A stretch of 64,000 nt of DNA from Platerodrilus igneus (taxonomy: Eukaryota; Arthropoda; Insecta; Coleoptera; Lycidae), in contig JARFIW010000003.1 in the NCBI GenBank assembly GCA_036346225.1, positions 3,218,501 to 3,282,500 on the forward strand, written 5' to 3'. Below, in pieces: positions 25,401 through 40,400 of this stretch. The notes below the pieces were generated by a model. It saw nothing but the letters and a program-made list of their open reading frames with translations. It was not told the DNA's origin and made no database searches. The position numbers were made by a program, and so were the translations under genes. How positions within the stretch are numbered: the stretch's first letter is position 1; each line of letters starts with the position of its first letter.

Positions 25401-28400
25401 CGGGTTAACTATCCCTGGGCCATTGTTACGCCGTCGGGATAGTGACTCCCTCGACATTAACTTGTCGTCGGGTGAACTATCCCTGGGTCGCTTATGCTAT
25501 CGGGCAGTTTATCCCTGGACATTAAACTGTCGTCGGGATAACTACCCTTAGGCTATTGTTCAGCCGTCGGGATAAGCGTTCCTGGGAACTGAGTTGGCAG
25601 TTATTACTGATGCGTTTGACATGGTATAGAGCGACTATCATCTAGTCAGAATGGCCGAGTGTTAGTGGTCTCTAGTGTTGCTGACCATAGCCATCACTGC
25701 ATGGACTCTGGTGGATGATGTCGCTATGGTATTGAGCAGCCGGTCGCTGGGCTAGGATAAGATACGAGGAACTATTGTTGAAGGAGGGAAACGTCAAGCA
25801 ATTAATTTTTAAAGTGTCAAGTGATGTGTGTTATTTTTAGACCTAAAATAACGTTATTTACTTAAATAATTATTGTCATTATCACAAGTTTATTCCTATA
25901 TCTACAAGTTCAACAAAGGTTATCACAGTTCCAGTATTTAACACCAACACCGTTGGCAATCCTTACAATCCGCTGCTCATTTTACAACAACGATAATATA
26001 TGTAATTCTGACGACAAGCTTAAAACAACTTTAAACGCTAGATACACCAATAAGCATGAATAACTGTCCATCAAAAAGTAACTTTTTCTTTTCCAATCAA
26101 GCGTATATTTAATGTAACGCGACACATTCAAGAATCGCTTGATTGGTTATATTTAAACCCACAATGCCAAGAGTATGCTTGCAGTAGTATCAAGGTGATT
26201 TAAAAGTTTGTTTAAAATTGCGGTTTTTACGACAGAAGTTAGAGCCACAAGAGTAGCCAAAATGTTTAATATTTCTATTTTGACTTGCACTGCACCAAGA
26301 TTTACTGTAAAACTAGGTTTTGTTTTTGATTCAGTATTACTTGTAATAGAACAATGGATATATCGAATTAATTGAACGTTTGATTTTCAAAGTAGAAGCA
26401 GCTGGCTGAAGGTATGCATTTCAGGTACCTTAAAATGACGTATGTAAAAATCGCCAAAGAAAAGTAAAGCATTATTAGAAAAAATTATGAGTAGTTCTAG
26501 GGTTAGCAATGTTAAAATTAATTTTATTCGGCTCAAAGTTTTTATTGATTGAACTTATGTAGTGCGTTTCTTGTTCTTCGAAAACTTTAAATTTGTTACT
26601 TTTTTGTTACATTTTAGCCATCAATTGTTATATTTTAAGTGTCTTAACGGTTATATAAACGAGAATCAATTGCCTCCCGAGGCGCAATCTAACGAAAAAT
26701 CCCACAAACAAAATGGTTAATAAACATAATATACTACTGCTAGATAGTCCTAGTAACCGGGAATAACACCGACGTGCGATACAATGAAGTACTTGCAATT
26801 ATTAAAGCAACTTTTTCAAGAAAATTTTCAACCTGTAGCCAGTGGCTATTACTAAATTTCGCTGCGCGTGCTGTAGGATAAACCTAAAAAACGGTAAGAA
26901 CAAAAGGTATGGCAGAGGTCTCCTTCTAGAGCATTTGATGCAGTTCTTCGTCACTACAAGGTACCAGTAAAAGTTTACCTTTACTGACAGAAAAATCTAT
27001 TTCATTTTCTACACAGTCTAGGGTCCATTCTCATTGGCCTACGACAATCACGCGACTGTTGAGAGCAAATCGCATAATTCCCGACTTGAATTAAACATAA
27101 AGTTATGATGAAATTACACATAGAAATTAAATACTATAAGAGATTAGAATGCGTAGTAATGACTTGAAATACTTTTATGCCTCACAATGTGCTTTAAAGA
27201 TGAATTTTTTTTTTCTTTTTAGATGACCACTTCTTGTTGAGCTTTTTACGTGGTTGTAAGTTTAGTGTGCAGAAGGCAAAACAGAAGCTCGATTACTTTC
27301 ACGCCGTACGAACTCTGGTACCTGAATATTTCAGCAACCGCAATCCCTTTGATCCTGACATTCAGGGTATTCTTAGAAAAGGGTAAAATCTATTTAAAAC
27401 TTGTTCTTGAATTTTATACTAAGTTTTTAGACTAATTTTGCCTCTTTCTCTAACAAATGGTTTAGCTGAAACTAAAATTATTTTAATACAATGGAATCAT
27501 TGTAATCCCGCGATCGAATCCTTCCATTCAATGATAAAACTTTTGCTTATGGTACTCGATATATTAATTAATGAAGATGATAACACGGTTGTTGCCGGTG
27601 TTCAATATATAGTGGATTACGATGATTTTGCACCCGGTTATGTACTGCAGATGACTCCTGCTACTATTCACAAAACTTTTACAATTATGCACGCTGCATA
27701 TCCATTAAGAATAAAAAACTGGAATACATGAATCTTCCAAAAGTATTTGAATCGGTTTTGGTAATAGTAAAGAAGGTTCTTACGGAAAAATTAAGAAACA
27801 GGGTAACTATTACATTAGAAATTTATGAGGTGTGGTTAAACTATGGTCGAGTCCAGTGAGAATTCCAACATTTCATTAAGTATGCGTGTGTTCCAGATTT
27901 GTTTCTCTACAAAGGGTTCTCGCTAAATATAATAGTTATGGCAAAGGTTAAAACTGGGAAAGTTACAGAGAATTTAGTGACAAGTTTATATACGAATACA
28001 GTAGAAAAATTAAGTCATATTTATCCATTTTAAAGATAATTAAGATAAATTGAAAAAGTTCATTTTTAATTTCGCCTCTACTTTTGAAACTACTGTTTCC
28101 ACAGCTGTCAAAGTGTGACATTAATAGGACACTATTTCACCACGCACGAGTTGATATGAATAAGAAGTCGCGATCAGTATTCGTCATTTCGTAATCCACC
28201 TCAATCTTTGTTTTACCTAAGACGGCCATATCGAATTTTTCGAATTTTAGATAGAGCGAAAATATTCCTTTCCGACACTCTACATGTACGTAAAATTAAC
28301 ACTTACTATGGAAAAATAGTCTATTAGTAGGATATGTTTAATATTCTCCGATGACGCACAGTGGTTCCAATTGCCAAAACGGGGCCAATAGTTCAAAACG

Positions 28401-31400
28401 CAATTAAATTTTTATAAAAATTAGTATAAGTAGGGGATTTTGGACTTATTTGGCGCTGCGGCACCTCCACTGCGCCGCCTCCACATTACTCTACATCACT
28501 CCACATAACTCCACATCACTCCACATTCTACACATTACTCCACATCACTCCACATCACTCCACATCCCTCCACATTACTCCACATCACTCCCACGTCCAC
28601 ATCACTCCACATCATGCCACTTCCTTCCAGATTACCCCACATTACTCCACATCTTCTCACATCACTCCACATCCCTCCACATCACTCCAAATCACTCTAT
28701 ATCACTCTATATCCCTCCGCATCACTCCCACCTCTACATCCCTCTACATCACTTCACATCACGCCACATCCCTCCACATCCCAATCGTTTTTTAATGGTA
28801 AAACTCATTAACTATGTTATCATTTTTCGTTACGTTACATCTGTGATTACCACCACCCCCATCTTATCTAGGTTTGACAACCCACAATACACATAACTTA
28901 GGTAGGACAACCCACAATACACGGACAGCGCCTCTCAGCACTTAAATGTTTGCAACCCTACATACACATTCACTACGTCACAAGCACCATTCTAATCAGT
29001 TTTACACTGGGTAATCTGTTAATTGAACCTGAACCCTAATCTCGGGCGTTTGAATTTTCAAAATTGGAGTATTCCTTACAAAGTTACACCCTTTTAAATC
29101 CCATAACCTTTAAATTTTTTGTTTATTTAATTTTCATTCGTTTGTGTTTATTTAATTTTAACTCGATCTTTAAATTCTTTTCGATCACCAGGGTTTTGTA
29201 AATCAATCTAAACTTTTTGAAGAGAAACTTAATAAAACACTTTAAACTTTTACTAAGGGTATATCATGCTATTGTCTACAGGACAGTTACTAATAAAGCA
29301 ATTTAATTTTAAATAACTTCTACGTCTTATTTTTGGAAATGGTAAACTTGTATATTTTCTAAATGAATCACCGAGCCACAGTACATGCTTAGTGCTATTA
29401 AATTTGACTATTAGGTTCTTATTTTACGAGCGCGGTTAATTATTATTTTAAGTCTAATTTGTTTTTATTTTTACTTTAGTTTTAATTTCTACTTTTATTT
29501 TACCAGTTTCAACCTTACACAGAATAGTTTTTGTTTCTTCACAACTATCCATAACCTCTACCACTGATAGCCAACTCCAAAAATATTAAAAATAATTTAA
29601 TATTTTTTATTAATAAATTTATATACATATAGATTTTTTAATATTACTATTAAAATGGACTATTTCTTTTTCCTCTAAACTAAATACCACGTAGATCAAA
29701 TTTTGTTGTAGCAAATTTCTAACACAAAAAAGTTGTATTGGAAAAACTACAGATTGCGTGTTGTTTTCAGCAAAATATTCAGTTGCTCAGCGGGCACCGC
29801 GAGGTCATACGCGCTTTGCTCACCGGGACAAGAAAGTGTAAGGAAAAGGAATGAAAAGGTGGGAAAGAAGCAGCATAAAACTATTATATACAGAAAACTT
29901 ACAACTACTATTAACAAGCATGAGAAAACTTAAAACTACGTAAAATAAAATGGATCAATTTTTTTATGCCCTCATGCATAAGTTAACGTACTTCCCTAGG
30001 AATGATAAAACGTTTATCATATTTACCCAAGAAACTAATGTTATCAATAAGCTAAGTATAAATTTCATGTTTCTTGCTTCTTATGCATGTCATCATATGC
30101 ATGAGGACTGCTATATTATTATGCACAATATACCTTTCGTAAAAGTTTAAAGTTTTATTAAGTATTCCTTCAAAAGGTTTAAATTGATTTACAAAAATCT
30201 CGTGACCGAAAAGGATAAAAGGGTATAACTTTGTAAAGGATACTCCGATTTTAAAAATTCAAACGGGATTAGATCGCGCGGAAAATTAGGGTTCAGGTCC
30301 AATTAATAGATCACCCAATATAAAAGTGATTAGGATGGTGCTCGTGGTGTAGTGAGTGTGTATGTTGGGTTGCAAACATTTAGGTGCTGAGATTCGGTGT
30401 CCATGCATCTTGGGTTGCCCTACCAAAGATATATGTGTATTATGGGTTGTCTAACATAGGTTAGATGGCGGTGGCAATAATGACAGTTGTGACGTAAGGA
30501 AAAATGATAACACCGTTAATGAGTTTGCCCATTAAAAAACGATTGGGATGTGGAAGGATGTGAAGTGATGTGGAGTGACGTGGTGTGATGTGGAGGTGGG
30601 AGTAATGTGGAGGGATGTGTAGTGATGTGGAGTGATCTCGAATGATGTGGAGTGATGTGGAAGAATGGGAAGTGATGTGGAGTGATGTGGAGGTGGGAGT
30701 GATATGAGTGATGTGGAGGGGTGCGGAGTAATGTGGAGTGATGTGGTGGGATGTGGAGTGATGTGGAGTGGGAGGGATGCGGAGTGATGTGGAGTGATGT
30801 GGAGGGATGTGGAATGATGTGGAGTGATGTGGAGGCGGCGCGGTTGAGTTGGTGTTGCGCGAAATACATCCAAAATCCCCTATTAGTATATAGGGGTTTT
30901 TGAGGTCGCTAATTTCGAATTTGACAGTATTTTTTCAAAAAACAAAATAATAGGCTGAAAATAAATAAGATAATTTGATTTTAATAAAAATTGTTATTAA
31001 GTGGTTGCCGAGGTCGATCATTTCGAATTTTAAATTAATGACAAAATAATTTTATTACTATTCTTTATTGAATATTTTTCAGTGATATTCAATAAACATT
31101 GATTTATATAACATTAGTATAAATACATATTAAAAATTACATTAATATAAATACGAATTACAAAAATCATTAATATTCTTCGTCAGAAGGATGTTCAGAA
31201 TCGTCTTCACTACTTTGCCGTAGTGAAATGTACACAAGTCGGCGTTTTTAGCAATTGAATTGCTTCAAATTCTAATTATTTCATTCGTTCCGCCGGCAAT
31301 TTTTCTAGGTTTGATATTAGCGGATCTGACGAAATCAAAAACCTCGAAAAAATGTCTTGCATATTTTTAACGCGACTAGTTTTCTGCCTAGTCTTGTCGA

Positions 31401-34400
31401 TATATTTTTATAAATTTATTTCATGATTGTTGGGCTTTTTCAGACATTTGCGCAATTGGCAAAGCGATGCTTGAATTTCGTTTGCGTTGTAAATTAATAA
31501 CTTATATACCGTAGTTGGCATATAAAACTACGGATATAAATGTACAAATAGACAGTTTCAAAGCAACATTTTTCATATTTGGAAACAGATTTCAAAACCG
31601 CAAGTAATTACTTGTAAAATAACATGAAAACTTTTTTTCGTCTACTCTCGTTATTAATACAGAAATCGTTGAATTTTTGAAGAAACGACGCACAGTATTT
31701 CCACCACTTGTATTTCCACATTCATGTTTCGGGTGCGTAACCAAGAGTCCCAAATGTTGACGAAAACCTTTCAGGATATGTTTTTTTAGCTTCAATGCAT
31801 TCTTTGTCTTCGTGGTGATTGTGCTATTTTTAACGTCCAATTTATAAGAAATGTGCAAAAGATACTCGGAAAAACGAATCCATACATGTTAGTTTAAAAT
31901 GCCAAAATTCAAATAGCCTTCTTTGATATCTTTCTTTAAAACTTCATTCATGTTATTAAATTGTTTTGAAGTGCACAGGCAAAGATAGCTACTGGAAGAT
32001 GTGCTGGTCAATAAATTGTAAACTTTGCCATTGATCATTGCCATTGCTAATATACATGTCTTATTAATTTCTTTTCCGTCAACAATTGTTAGCAGTCGAG
32101 TAAGGATGCGCCCTTGATGCTCTTTGAAATTATCTACTTCAAACCCCGTACATTCTGCAGTTTCCAGATAAAATTTAATTTTATTGACCGACAAAATCGA
32201 AGGAACGAAAGCTGAAGATTTTTCCAAATAATCATTTCTTTTTTCGTAAATTTATCGTCGGATATCACTTGAAGTGGTACAAGCGAAATAAAAAATATTT
32301 CCCGTGTTTTATTACCATTAGGATCGTCATCGAATTTTTGCTGGAAACTGCTTTGACCAGAAGTATCATCGCACCCCACTTTCAAATTAAATTTTTATTA
32401 CGAACATACATCTTATGTTGGGCTCTATATCGCATTTCTCTATATCAACAATATTCGTTGGACAGTGTGATTTAACAATGCTTGCAATTTTACTTAAGCG
32501 CTGCATTCTGTAATTGTGATATTTGTAGCGCAGTCATAACATTTTTTTTAGCTTTCAAAACATATTTATAGGAGAGATACAATTTACAGTTGTGTTGAAT
32601 ACTAGCGTCGCTTACGTTTTATAACTAGTTTTTCATTAAGAGCTATACACTTTGTTTGTTGATTGTGAACGCACCTATAGAGTTTTTACGTGAACTGTCA
32701 ATGTCAGTTTGTTTGCTAAGGTTTAACTTTTATCATGGTGCAGTATACGAACAAGCATCGTTTACAAATAATTAAAACATATCAAAATTCGGAATCGGTC
32801 ACCGAAGAGCACTAACTCCAATTTTTGATCAATATATTTGGCCCACCCACCATTGCCGCTATTGTCAGTTTGGTGCAAAAATTTGAATCCACATTTTCTT
32901 TATACAATATTTCCGTGCCTGTGAAGCAAAGTTTTGCGTGGAGGGCTGAAAATATTGCGGCCGTAAGCGCGTCTGTCCAGAATGATCCAAAGCAATCGAT
33001 ACCACGTCGTTCGCAGGAACTAGGCATCGTTCAAAGAATATTGTTGCGCATTTTGCACAAGTATCTCAGCCTACACCCGTGTAAAATAGAGCTAACTCAA
33101 GCACTAGAGCCACGCAACCATTCGAAGCGTCGTACGTTCTCGGAGTGGGTTCTGGAAAAGTTTGATGCCGATACTGATTTTCATCGCAAAATTATCTTCA
33201 GCGACGAAGCGTATTTCTGGCTAAATGGTTTTGTTAATAAACAAAACATGAGCTATTGGATGGCCACCAACCCACATGTTCTGAAGAGACCGCCTCTTCA
33301 TCTCAAGAAATTGACTATTTGGTGAGGTTTTTATGCCGTCGGAATCATTAAACCGTTCTTTTTCTTTGGTGATCAAGGTCAACATGTTACTGCTGATATC
33401 GACCGCTACATACCATGATACGTGATATTTTCTTGTCTCAGTTGCGTGGACTTGACATTAGTGATATGTGGTTCCAGGAAGATAGCGCTACATGGCACAC
33501 TGCATATGAGACCATAAACATATTGAACAGAGAATTCAGCGAACGTGTTATCTCCAGAAATGGTCCGGTCAATTTGCAATCGCGATCCTGTGATTTGACG
33601 ACTTGTGACTTTTTTCAAATTGCAAGTCATTGACCTACTCAAACAAGCCGGCGACAAGTCAATATTGAACGCGAGATTGCTGCTATACCGATAGGTACGT
33701 GCGAAATGTAGTCGAAATATTGCTCCAACGAATTTATCGCTGAAAGTGTAGCCGTGGTGGACATATGACCGAAGTCGAGTTCGATTCGTAATGGTATGAG
33801 ATGTACTTGAATGGGAAATAAAGTTTTTTAGATATCTCTAATGGTTGGCGTTTTATTAATAAAATAAAATGCATAGCGCTTAGTGAAAAACTCGTTGCAT
33901 GATTTTATACAATTTATTTTCAATGAGTGACGGAGTCTTATCTTTGTCATTTGTTTCTCGTGATCATTAATGAATCTCTATACCTTGCAGCTTTTGTAGG
34001 GCTTCCTTCATTAATGTCCTGCGGATTTTGATAAATAGTTAATACATATATTGATTGTAACTATATTAATGAAGTATATTTATGAACCCACGATAAACAA
34101 TTTAATGATTTTATTCATTTAGAATCAACCAAAAGAAAACGTGCAGTGCGCCTTTGAAAGCGAATTTATACATCGTCGTAGAAAAATTTTGTTGAAACAA
34201 ATCGGACAAGGGACGGTAGTTGTTTTTTTTAATTAAAGAAAAACGATTAAAAAACTGAAAAACTTGTTTGAGAGTGGTAGGTCGAGGACTTTTGACTTCT
34301 GTGTGTTTCAATTTTTGCGACTTAAATTGGAAACGATAAAAAAACTATATTTAAATGCTCCAGTAATTTAATAATAATAATGAAATTTTATTGCATTTTA

Positions 34401-37400
34401 TTAACATTCTTGAAATCTACTTACTTTCAGTCTTGACTCCATTTGACGAAATGAAAATAACTAAAAACACAAAGAAATCTGCGCGATTGAAAGTTACGTT
34501 GAAAATTACTGATGTGGCGCGCTCGACGCACAGATTAAAATAAATTTCGAAGGCCAGGTCCCAGGTATGTGCATGTGGCCCTTAAAAACGGTCGTTCTTA
34601 ACGGTAAAGATATCAACCTATCTATTTAGGGCCTTAAGAGTCCCCAAATTCAAACTTCAAGTTTAGGGGTTTTGACCGTGTTTTTGACAATTTGAACTAC
34701 TGTGCGACCTGAAGATTGCTTGTCGAAGTGCAGTCGAGACAAGCAACACATAGTCCGAGAATGTTGCGTTTCCTATGTGGCATACATACTATTTTTTCGC
34801 AAATCATTAAACAGCGACAGAAATTAAAATATTATTTAATTTTTAAAAAATGAATAATTTTATTTCTAAAAAAATGGTGCCGTAGAATTCTTTGCAAAAT
34901 TCTTTGCGTAACTATGGAAGTGTATCATGGTATTTAATTGTCAAACTTGCCGCTTTGAAATTTGATTGTTGGTATTTTCGAAAGTATTGAGAGTTCCAGT
35001 CCGAAATGGTGATGAGTGATGTTAAATTATCAATTCCTGGAACTCTTCCTGAATTAGCAGAGGCAGTAGATACCTGAAATTGTGTAACAGCTCAACCTAG
35101 AAGTGCCTGCAACCATTTCTTAACTTCATTGCTGTAGTAGGTGCCCAAAGGCTTCATAGAGCCAACATGCAGGAGCTGACGGTAGTGTGTAGTGTTGTGG
35201 ACAACATAGCAGTACAACTTTATTTTCGCGAACCAAATCAATAAGTGCAATATTTTTAACATGAGTAGCGTGCCTATCCATCAAACAACAATACTAGGTC
35301 TTCCTTGGATGCATGCGACCATTGTATAGACATTTTTAACCACAGATCCATGACATTCTTACCAAGATCCAACCCGGTGCTCCATCTAGTAATTTAGGCT
35401 TTATTCGCTTTCGTGAAAATATGAACGTTTTAGACCTATATCCGTGCTTCCATTTATATCAAGTTGCTTAGTGCGGTTGATTTTTAAGCAAATAAGTTCA
35501 TACTTTGATAGTAACATACACAATCTGGTGCAATCAGTCTACCATCGTGGGTTCAGTACAGCTGAAGCTCTGTTGAAACTTATTAAAAATATCCGTACAT
35601 CAATCGAACAGCATGAACTCACCATACTAACACTTCTCGATTTCAGTATTACGTTTGGTACCTCTGATTTCAAAATACCTTTGGCTCTTCTAAAGCATTA
35701 AGGATTCTCCAAACTCTGTTCGACCACTAGATAATGTATTACTATTTAGTTGCCGATCGCTTCTGGTCCCTGCCGCACTGCTCCCTATAGCAGATTATTG
35801 CAGTGTTGTCTTTTGTGACTCATCCGTTAATTTACAAAACAAAATTGCCTCATTAGATATATTTATAATTTGGGCAAGCACGACCATTTATCCGATTCTA
35901 GAACATCTCTATCTTAGCTAACAGTGGCCCAAGGACCTGATACGCGGATTCTGAACATTCAAGGTTCTTAACACCTCAAACCCAACTTAGGAAGAATTGC
36001 CAATATTTTCACTACACGGTTTACCCTTACGATCATGTGAAGATAGATCCCTAGTTATACCACCACACTGAACTATGTGTTATTCCAAATCTTTTACAAT
36101 ACAAGCTAATAAGTAATGAAATACATTAGCTTGCTACGTACATTGACGAATTATCGGCCAGAATCTTTGTCGGTTCCAATTTCAGACATTCGTCTTTAAC
36201 TCTTGTAAGGAGCGGACGGTAGGCAAACGGGCTCGATTGAATGGAGCGAGGTTACAAAGCACAATGGACAATTGATCATCCTCTGTGAAAGATCCATACC
36301 ACTGGAACAGGGCCGTCATACAATATGAAATAGTTAATAATGCCTTTCTGAGGGCTTCTGCTGTCTATTGCAGATACCATCATTTTTCCACCTTTTTTCA
36401 GTCATTTTGAATACAAGTAAAGAAACAAAATGGGAGAAAGTAACTAAATAAAGACTAACCGTAACTCGATAAAAGCTCAATAAAGAAATTATTGTGAATG
36501 CAGAACAATCTAAAACATATACGACGGATAAACTTCAGGAACACCAACAGAGTGAAACAACAAAATAGAAATTAGATTAAGGCGCCAGCCTTTTCAGCGT
36601 ACTAAAATTATCAACGAAAACACAATTCCGATAATCTGAAATGAGCCAACCAACTGATATTTAGCGATAAAAAAGAAAACACAACTAAAATTTAAGAATA
36701 TAGAACCCACACAAAAATAAAGAAAACCGATCCTCATGTGAGGAACACCAAAAAGCCGAAAGAACAAATAAATAACAGTTCAAACGTAAAGGCAGAAAAA
36801 AATAAGTAGCATCAGGCCGAGAAAAGTGGATAATGTAGGAAGTTAGGCCATAACAATACAAATCGGGCCAGAAATTAAGCGAAACCAAATGGGCCAAAGT
36901 TACACGAACCAAAATCAAAGCAAACATTACCCAAAACTAAAATCGGAGCACCACGCCAGGGCAATAAAATTTATGCTACGTACATCGACGTAGCCTAAAA
37001 AATGAACTCAAGAAAGAAAATGACCGGGCTCAATCGGTGAGTAGATGGGTTATTTCACATACAAAAACATAGGAAGGCCTGAAATAAAAATATACCCTAC
37101 TCATTCATAACTAAACATACACAAAAAAACCTCTAATTAAAAATAATATGTACAAAAGCACAGTAGTACCAAAAAATGAACAATCAGTAATCACAAGCTA
37201 CACATATCAATAAAATCAAAAGAAATCATTTCTAAAATGGCTAGCTGCTGTTTTTAGGTACCCACCCCCCACATTATTTAGCAACAAAACAAAAAAACCC
37301 AAACGCAACACAAAAAGACACAGCTCTAAATCATTCTAAATATGAAATTACATATACCACATTGGCACTACAATGTCTTAGCTAACAAAAACTTATAACT

Positions 37401-40400
37401 TAAAAAAAAGATAAACCAACAGTTATAAATCATCATTGTACGCCTACGATTACATACATACAATTAAATTGAGAAAATGGTCACAATAAGTGCAATATTA
37501 ATATCTCATATTATCTCACATCACGACAATCATTTTAAGGCTACCAAGTGTAGTTATCAAATGGTGGAAATAGCATAAACACTCACGCTAAATTTGACAA
37601 CGTAGGACTAGGCTCGTACCGTCTATAATGACGGGGCGAAACAGAGGGGCGCGTGATCCCGCCGTGGGGGTGTCCTCCCATCATAAAAAGGAGCGGCAAT
37701 CCAATAGGTGAAGCTGAAATAACTTCAGCTAAAATTACTTTATTGTCGCCGACAAGTACATTTTTCTTCAAACCAGAAATACCTACCACACACTATTGTG
37801 TGCGCGAAATACCATAAAAATACCGAAACGAAAAATACAACGATAACGACAAATATTTTTGTCGTGTAATGCACATATATTCGTTTTGAAATAACCAGAG
37901 TTCAAAGTAATACCAGTGTTATCAACCCAGGCGATTAGAAAACTCGAAACACGGTTTATCAGATAGTTCAATACATTATGGCAACGAGTCTTTAGATTGA
38001 GGTAATCTAGAAAGTAATTATAGGCTATTGTAACGTGTAGCAAGTTCACGGATATCTTAAACAAGGTATTGACTATTTAATTTATAGAATAAGCTTTTCA
38101 AATTCGCAGCAAATTGGTTTTAATGAAAATCGTTAGGAAGCGTATTTATTGTAAAACGGTAAGATATACAGGATGTTGTTGGAATAGCAACAGAATCTAC
38201 GTAAATGAATAGCGAATCAAAAAGGGTGTGGTTTTTAACTTACCGTCGAAAATAACGTAACGAGCTGATGGTCGATATACCAGCCGTTTGCGATACATCA
38301 ATTCCATATAGGTATTATATGTAAATGTATTATATTAAACGAAATCACAATAATCCCACTTTTTAAAGTGCTCAATATGTCTTCTAATTGTAAAGGTCTA
38401 CGTTCCATCATCACAAAATTTCCAAAATCGTATTCGTCCTCGCTTATTCTTATGCCATCTAAATCTTTATTCTCTTCTTAAAATACTGAAGGTACGCTTT
38501 AAACCGAAAGCGGACGTCCTTTGGTAACTGATAGATACAGTGGCAACCAACATTTTTTTTATCTTCTAGTTGCATCTGTAAGAAATTTAAGGACTTAACT
38601 GAAAGTTAGTAGAACTGATAAATTAGTTAACTAAAAGTTAATAGTCAGTTACGTTAACTAACCAAGAATTGATGTGCCGAATATAATATACATATAATTT
38701 TAAAACAGTATCATTTCTTAATTTTGAATCCGCTTTTAGAAGAACTTACAAACGTGGAAATAAAGCTAGGGATCTCCAATTTCCCGAATAAACAAATAAT
38801 TCAACGGCGAAATTAAATAAATGGAAATTGTAACTTAATGCCCTCTGTGTAACGAAAAACCTTTTATAAACATACGATAGAAACAGTAAAATCAAAAATT
38901 TCTTGCTGAAGATTTAATAATTTGTCAGTATCCAACCTAATACCTACATAAGAATTAGAGTGTTACACTAAATATCTAATCCTTACTGAACTTAAAATTC
39001 TTTAACAAAAATGAATTATTTGCCACTATGCGCGTATATCGTTCACAAATGTTTGTTATAGTAACAGCTTAGTTAATAATGTAAATCTGTGACACATAAA
39101 AAATGTTGAACCATAAAGATTGTTACGTATATTTGCGGCATAAATTAAAATACATCTTGTCTCTTTTAATTCATTATACATTCACATAGATTCTGTTTTT
39201 ACTTTTTAATACTCCAACACCACCCTGTATATTTCACCTTCTTACAATAAGTCCATTTATTATATTTTCAATGAAACTCATTTGCTGCAAATTTGGAAAG
39301 TTTCCGTTATAAATGAAATAGTCTGTACCTTGTTTTAGATGTTCACTGGTTTCTACATATTCTGATAACGTAAAATTACTTCCTAACTTGTCGAAATAAG
39401 GTATCGTACTATTTGATGAGTGTTTCGAGTTTCTAATCACCTCTTCTTGGCATGTTGTGATAACGCGAGGTTTGAATGTTGAATTCTGCTTTCAAAAACG
39501 AATTGAATCTGATGCTGCAGCTCGTGCTTGACAGTATTTTTTATTTACTCGTTCTGGTACTTCAAGAGCGATGAGAGTTTTTTTTTCTTATTGACAAGTG
39601 GACGGATATCGTGGGTGCATCGATAAGTTCTCTTGTGCTTACTCATACTAATAAGATTATTTTTAGCTCTTAACTGTGGGTCAAATTGTTTTTTTATGTG
39701 AGCCCGATTGTTCGTTGCCACAGGCCAACTGGTGCTTTTTACTCGTAGATCGCTGTTGCCGTTATGGTAATTGGGTGAATGGATCCGACTACCGTGGTGA
39801 TTTTGTTCTGAGTCACGTCCGCTGGCGTGTAAGAAAAGGAGCCAAACACGTACAGGTATATGACTTGTTTGGTTTGTATGTACATCAAGAGATTACCCTT
39901 AATCAGAGTTTGATGTAGTTATGTGGCCATAAACTTGGAAACGCAGGACTATTGTTGGTTGCTATACATAAATATTAGAATCGTCTTACAGGTACGATGT
40001 GCAATTTTGAAACAAAAACCAAAACGTTTGTCAAAAGAAGCCCACAAGTTTTATGATTAGTTTGATTAGTTTACTGATGTTTTTTTTTTGTTTTTCTTTG
40101 TCAAATACGAGATACGCACTTCGTATTCAAACTAATAATATGTCCATATAGTACACCTGTGGGTGGTTAAATAGCAACCCTCAGTTCATTTCTTTTGCTG
40201 GTTTGTATCGAATTTTTTTTTTTTGTATATCCTAGTTAGTCTGGGTGTAAAATTTTCGGCATTCATAGACATGGAGATGTTATCATCTAAATTAGCAGTG
40301 GGGAACTTAGGAAGGTATTAAATAATGTTGCCGTCATACCCTTCACTTTATACTATAGACATTCTTTTGAAGAGTATGACAAAAGAAAGAGGTAGTGTTT

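Larger units (their letters stand above)
28429..30884. mobile_element. 2.46-kb foldback element with 6-bp target duplication, relative of the 12.1-kb element
   Basis: Flanked by AGTATA at 28423-28428 and 30885-30890. Ends are AGTAGGGGATTTTGGA on the left and, read inward, AATAGGGGATTTTGGA on the right. Inverted arms are about 28429-29271 and 30125-30884. Each arm holds an array of a 10-bp minisatellite (ACTCCACATC on the + strand at 28470-28783, its complement at 30543-30835). The central 853 bp includes a stretch (29256-29465) similar to 47280-47490 in the 12.1-kb element, and 29060-29115 resembles its terminal repeat units. No credible protein is encoded; open frames at 29733-30150 are unremarkable. 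It sits in intron 3. Confidence 0.85.

Noticed and set aside
25034..25590. CRISPR-like array
   Set aside because: Repeats are contiguous without unique spacers, and the genome is eukaryotic; it is a tandem satellite.
28450..28896. 148-residue His/Ser/Pro-rich open frame (and 30516-30873 on the other strand)
   Set aside because: Produced by the 10-bp minisatellite, which lacks stop codons; it is low-complexity sequence, not a gene.
39234..39440. 68-residue minus-strand frame with protein-like composition (PYFDKLGSNFTLSEYVETSE)
   Set aside because: It looks like a possible exon fragment of a cellular or transposon gene, but I recognise no family and see no supporting neighbours or splice sites.
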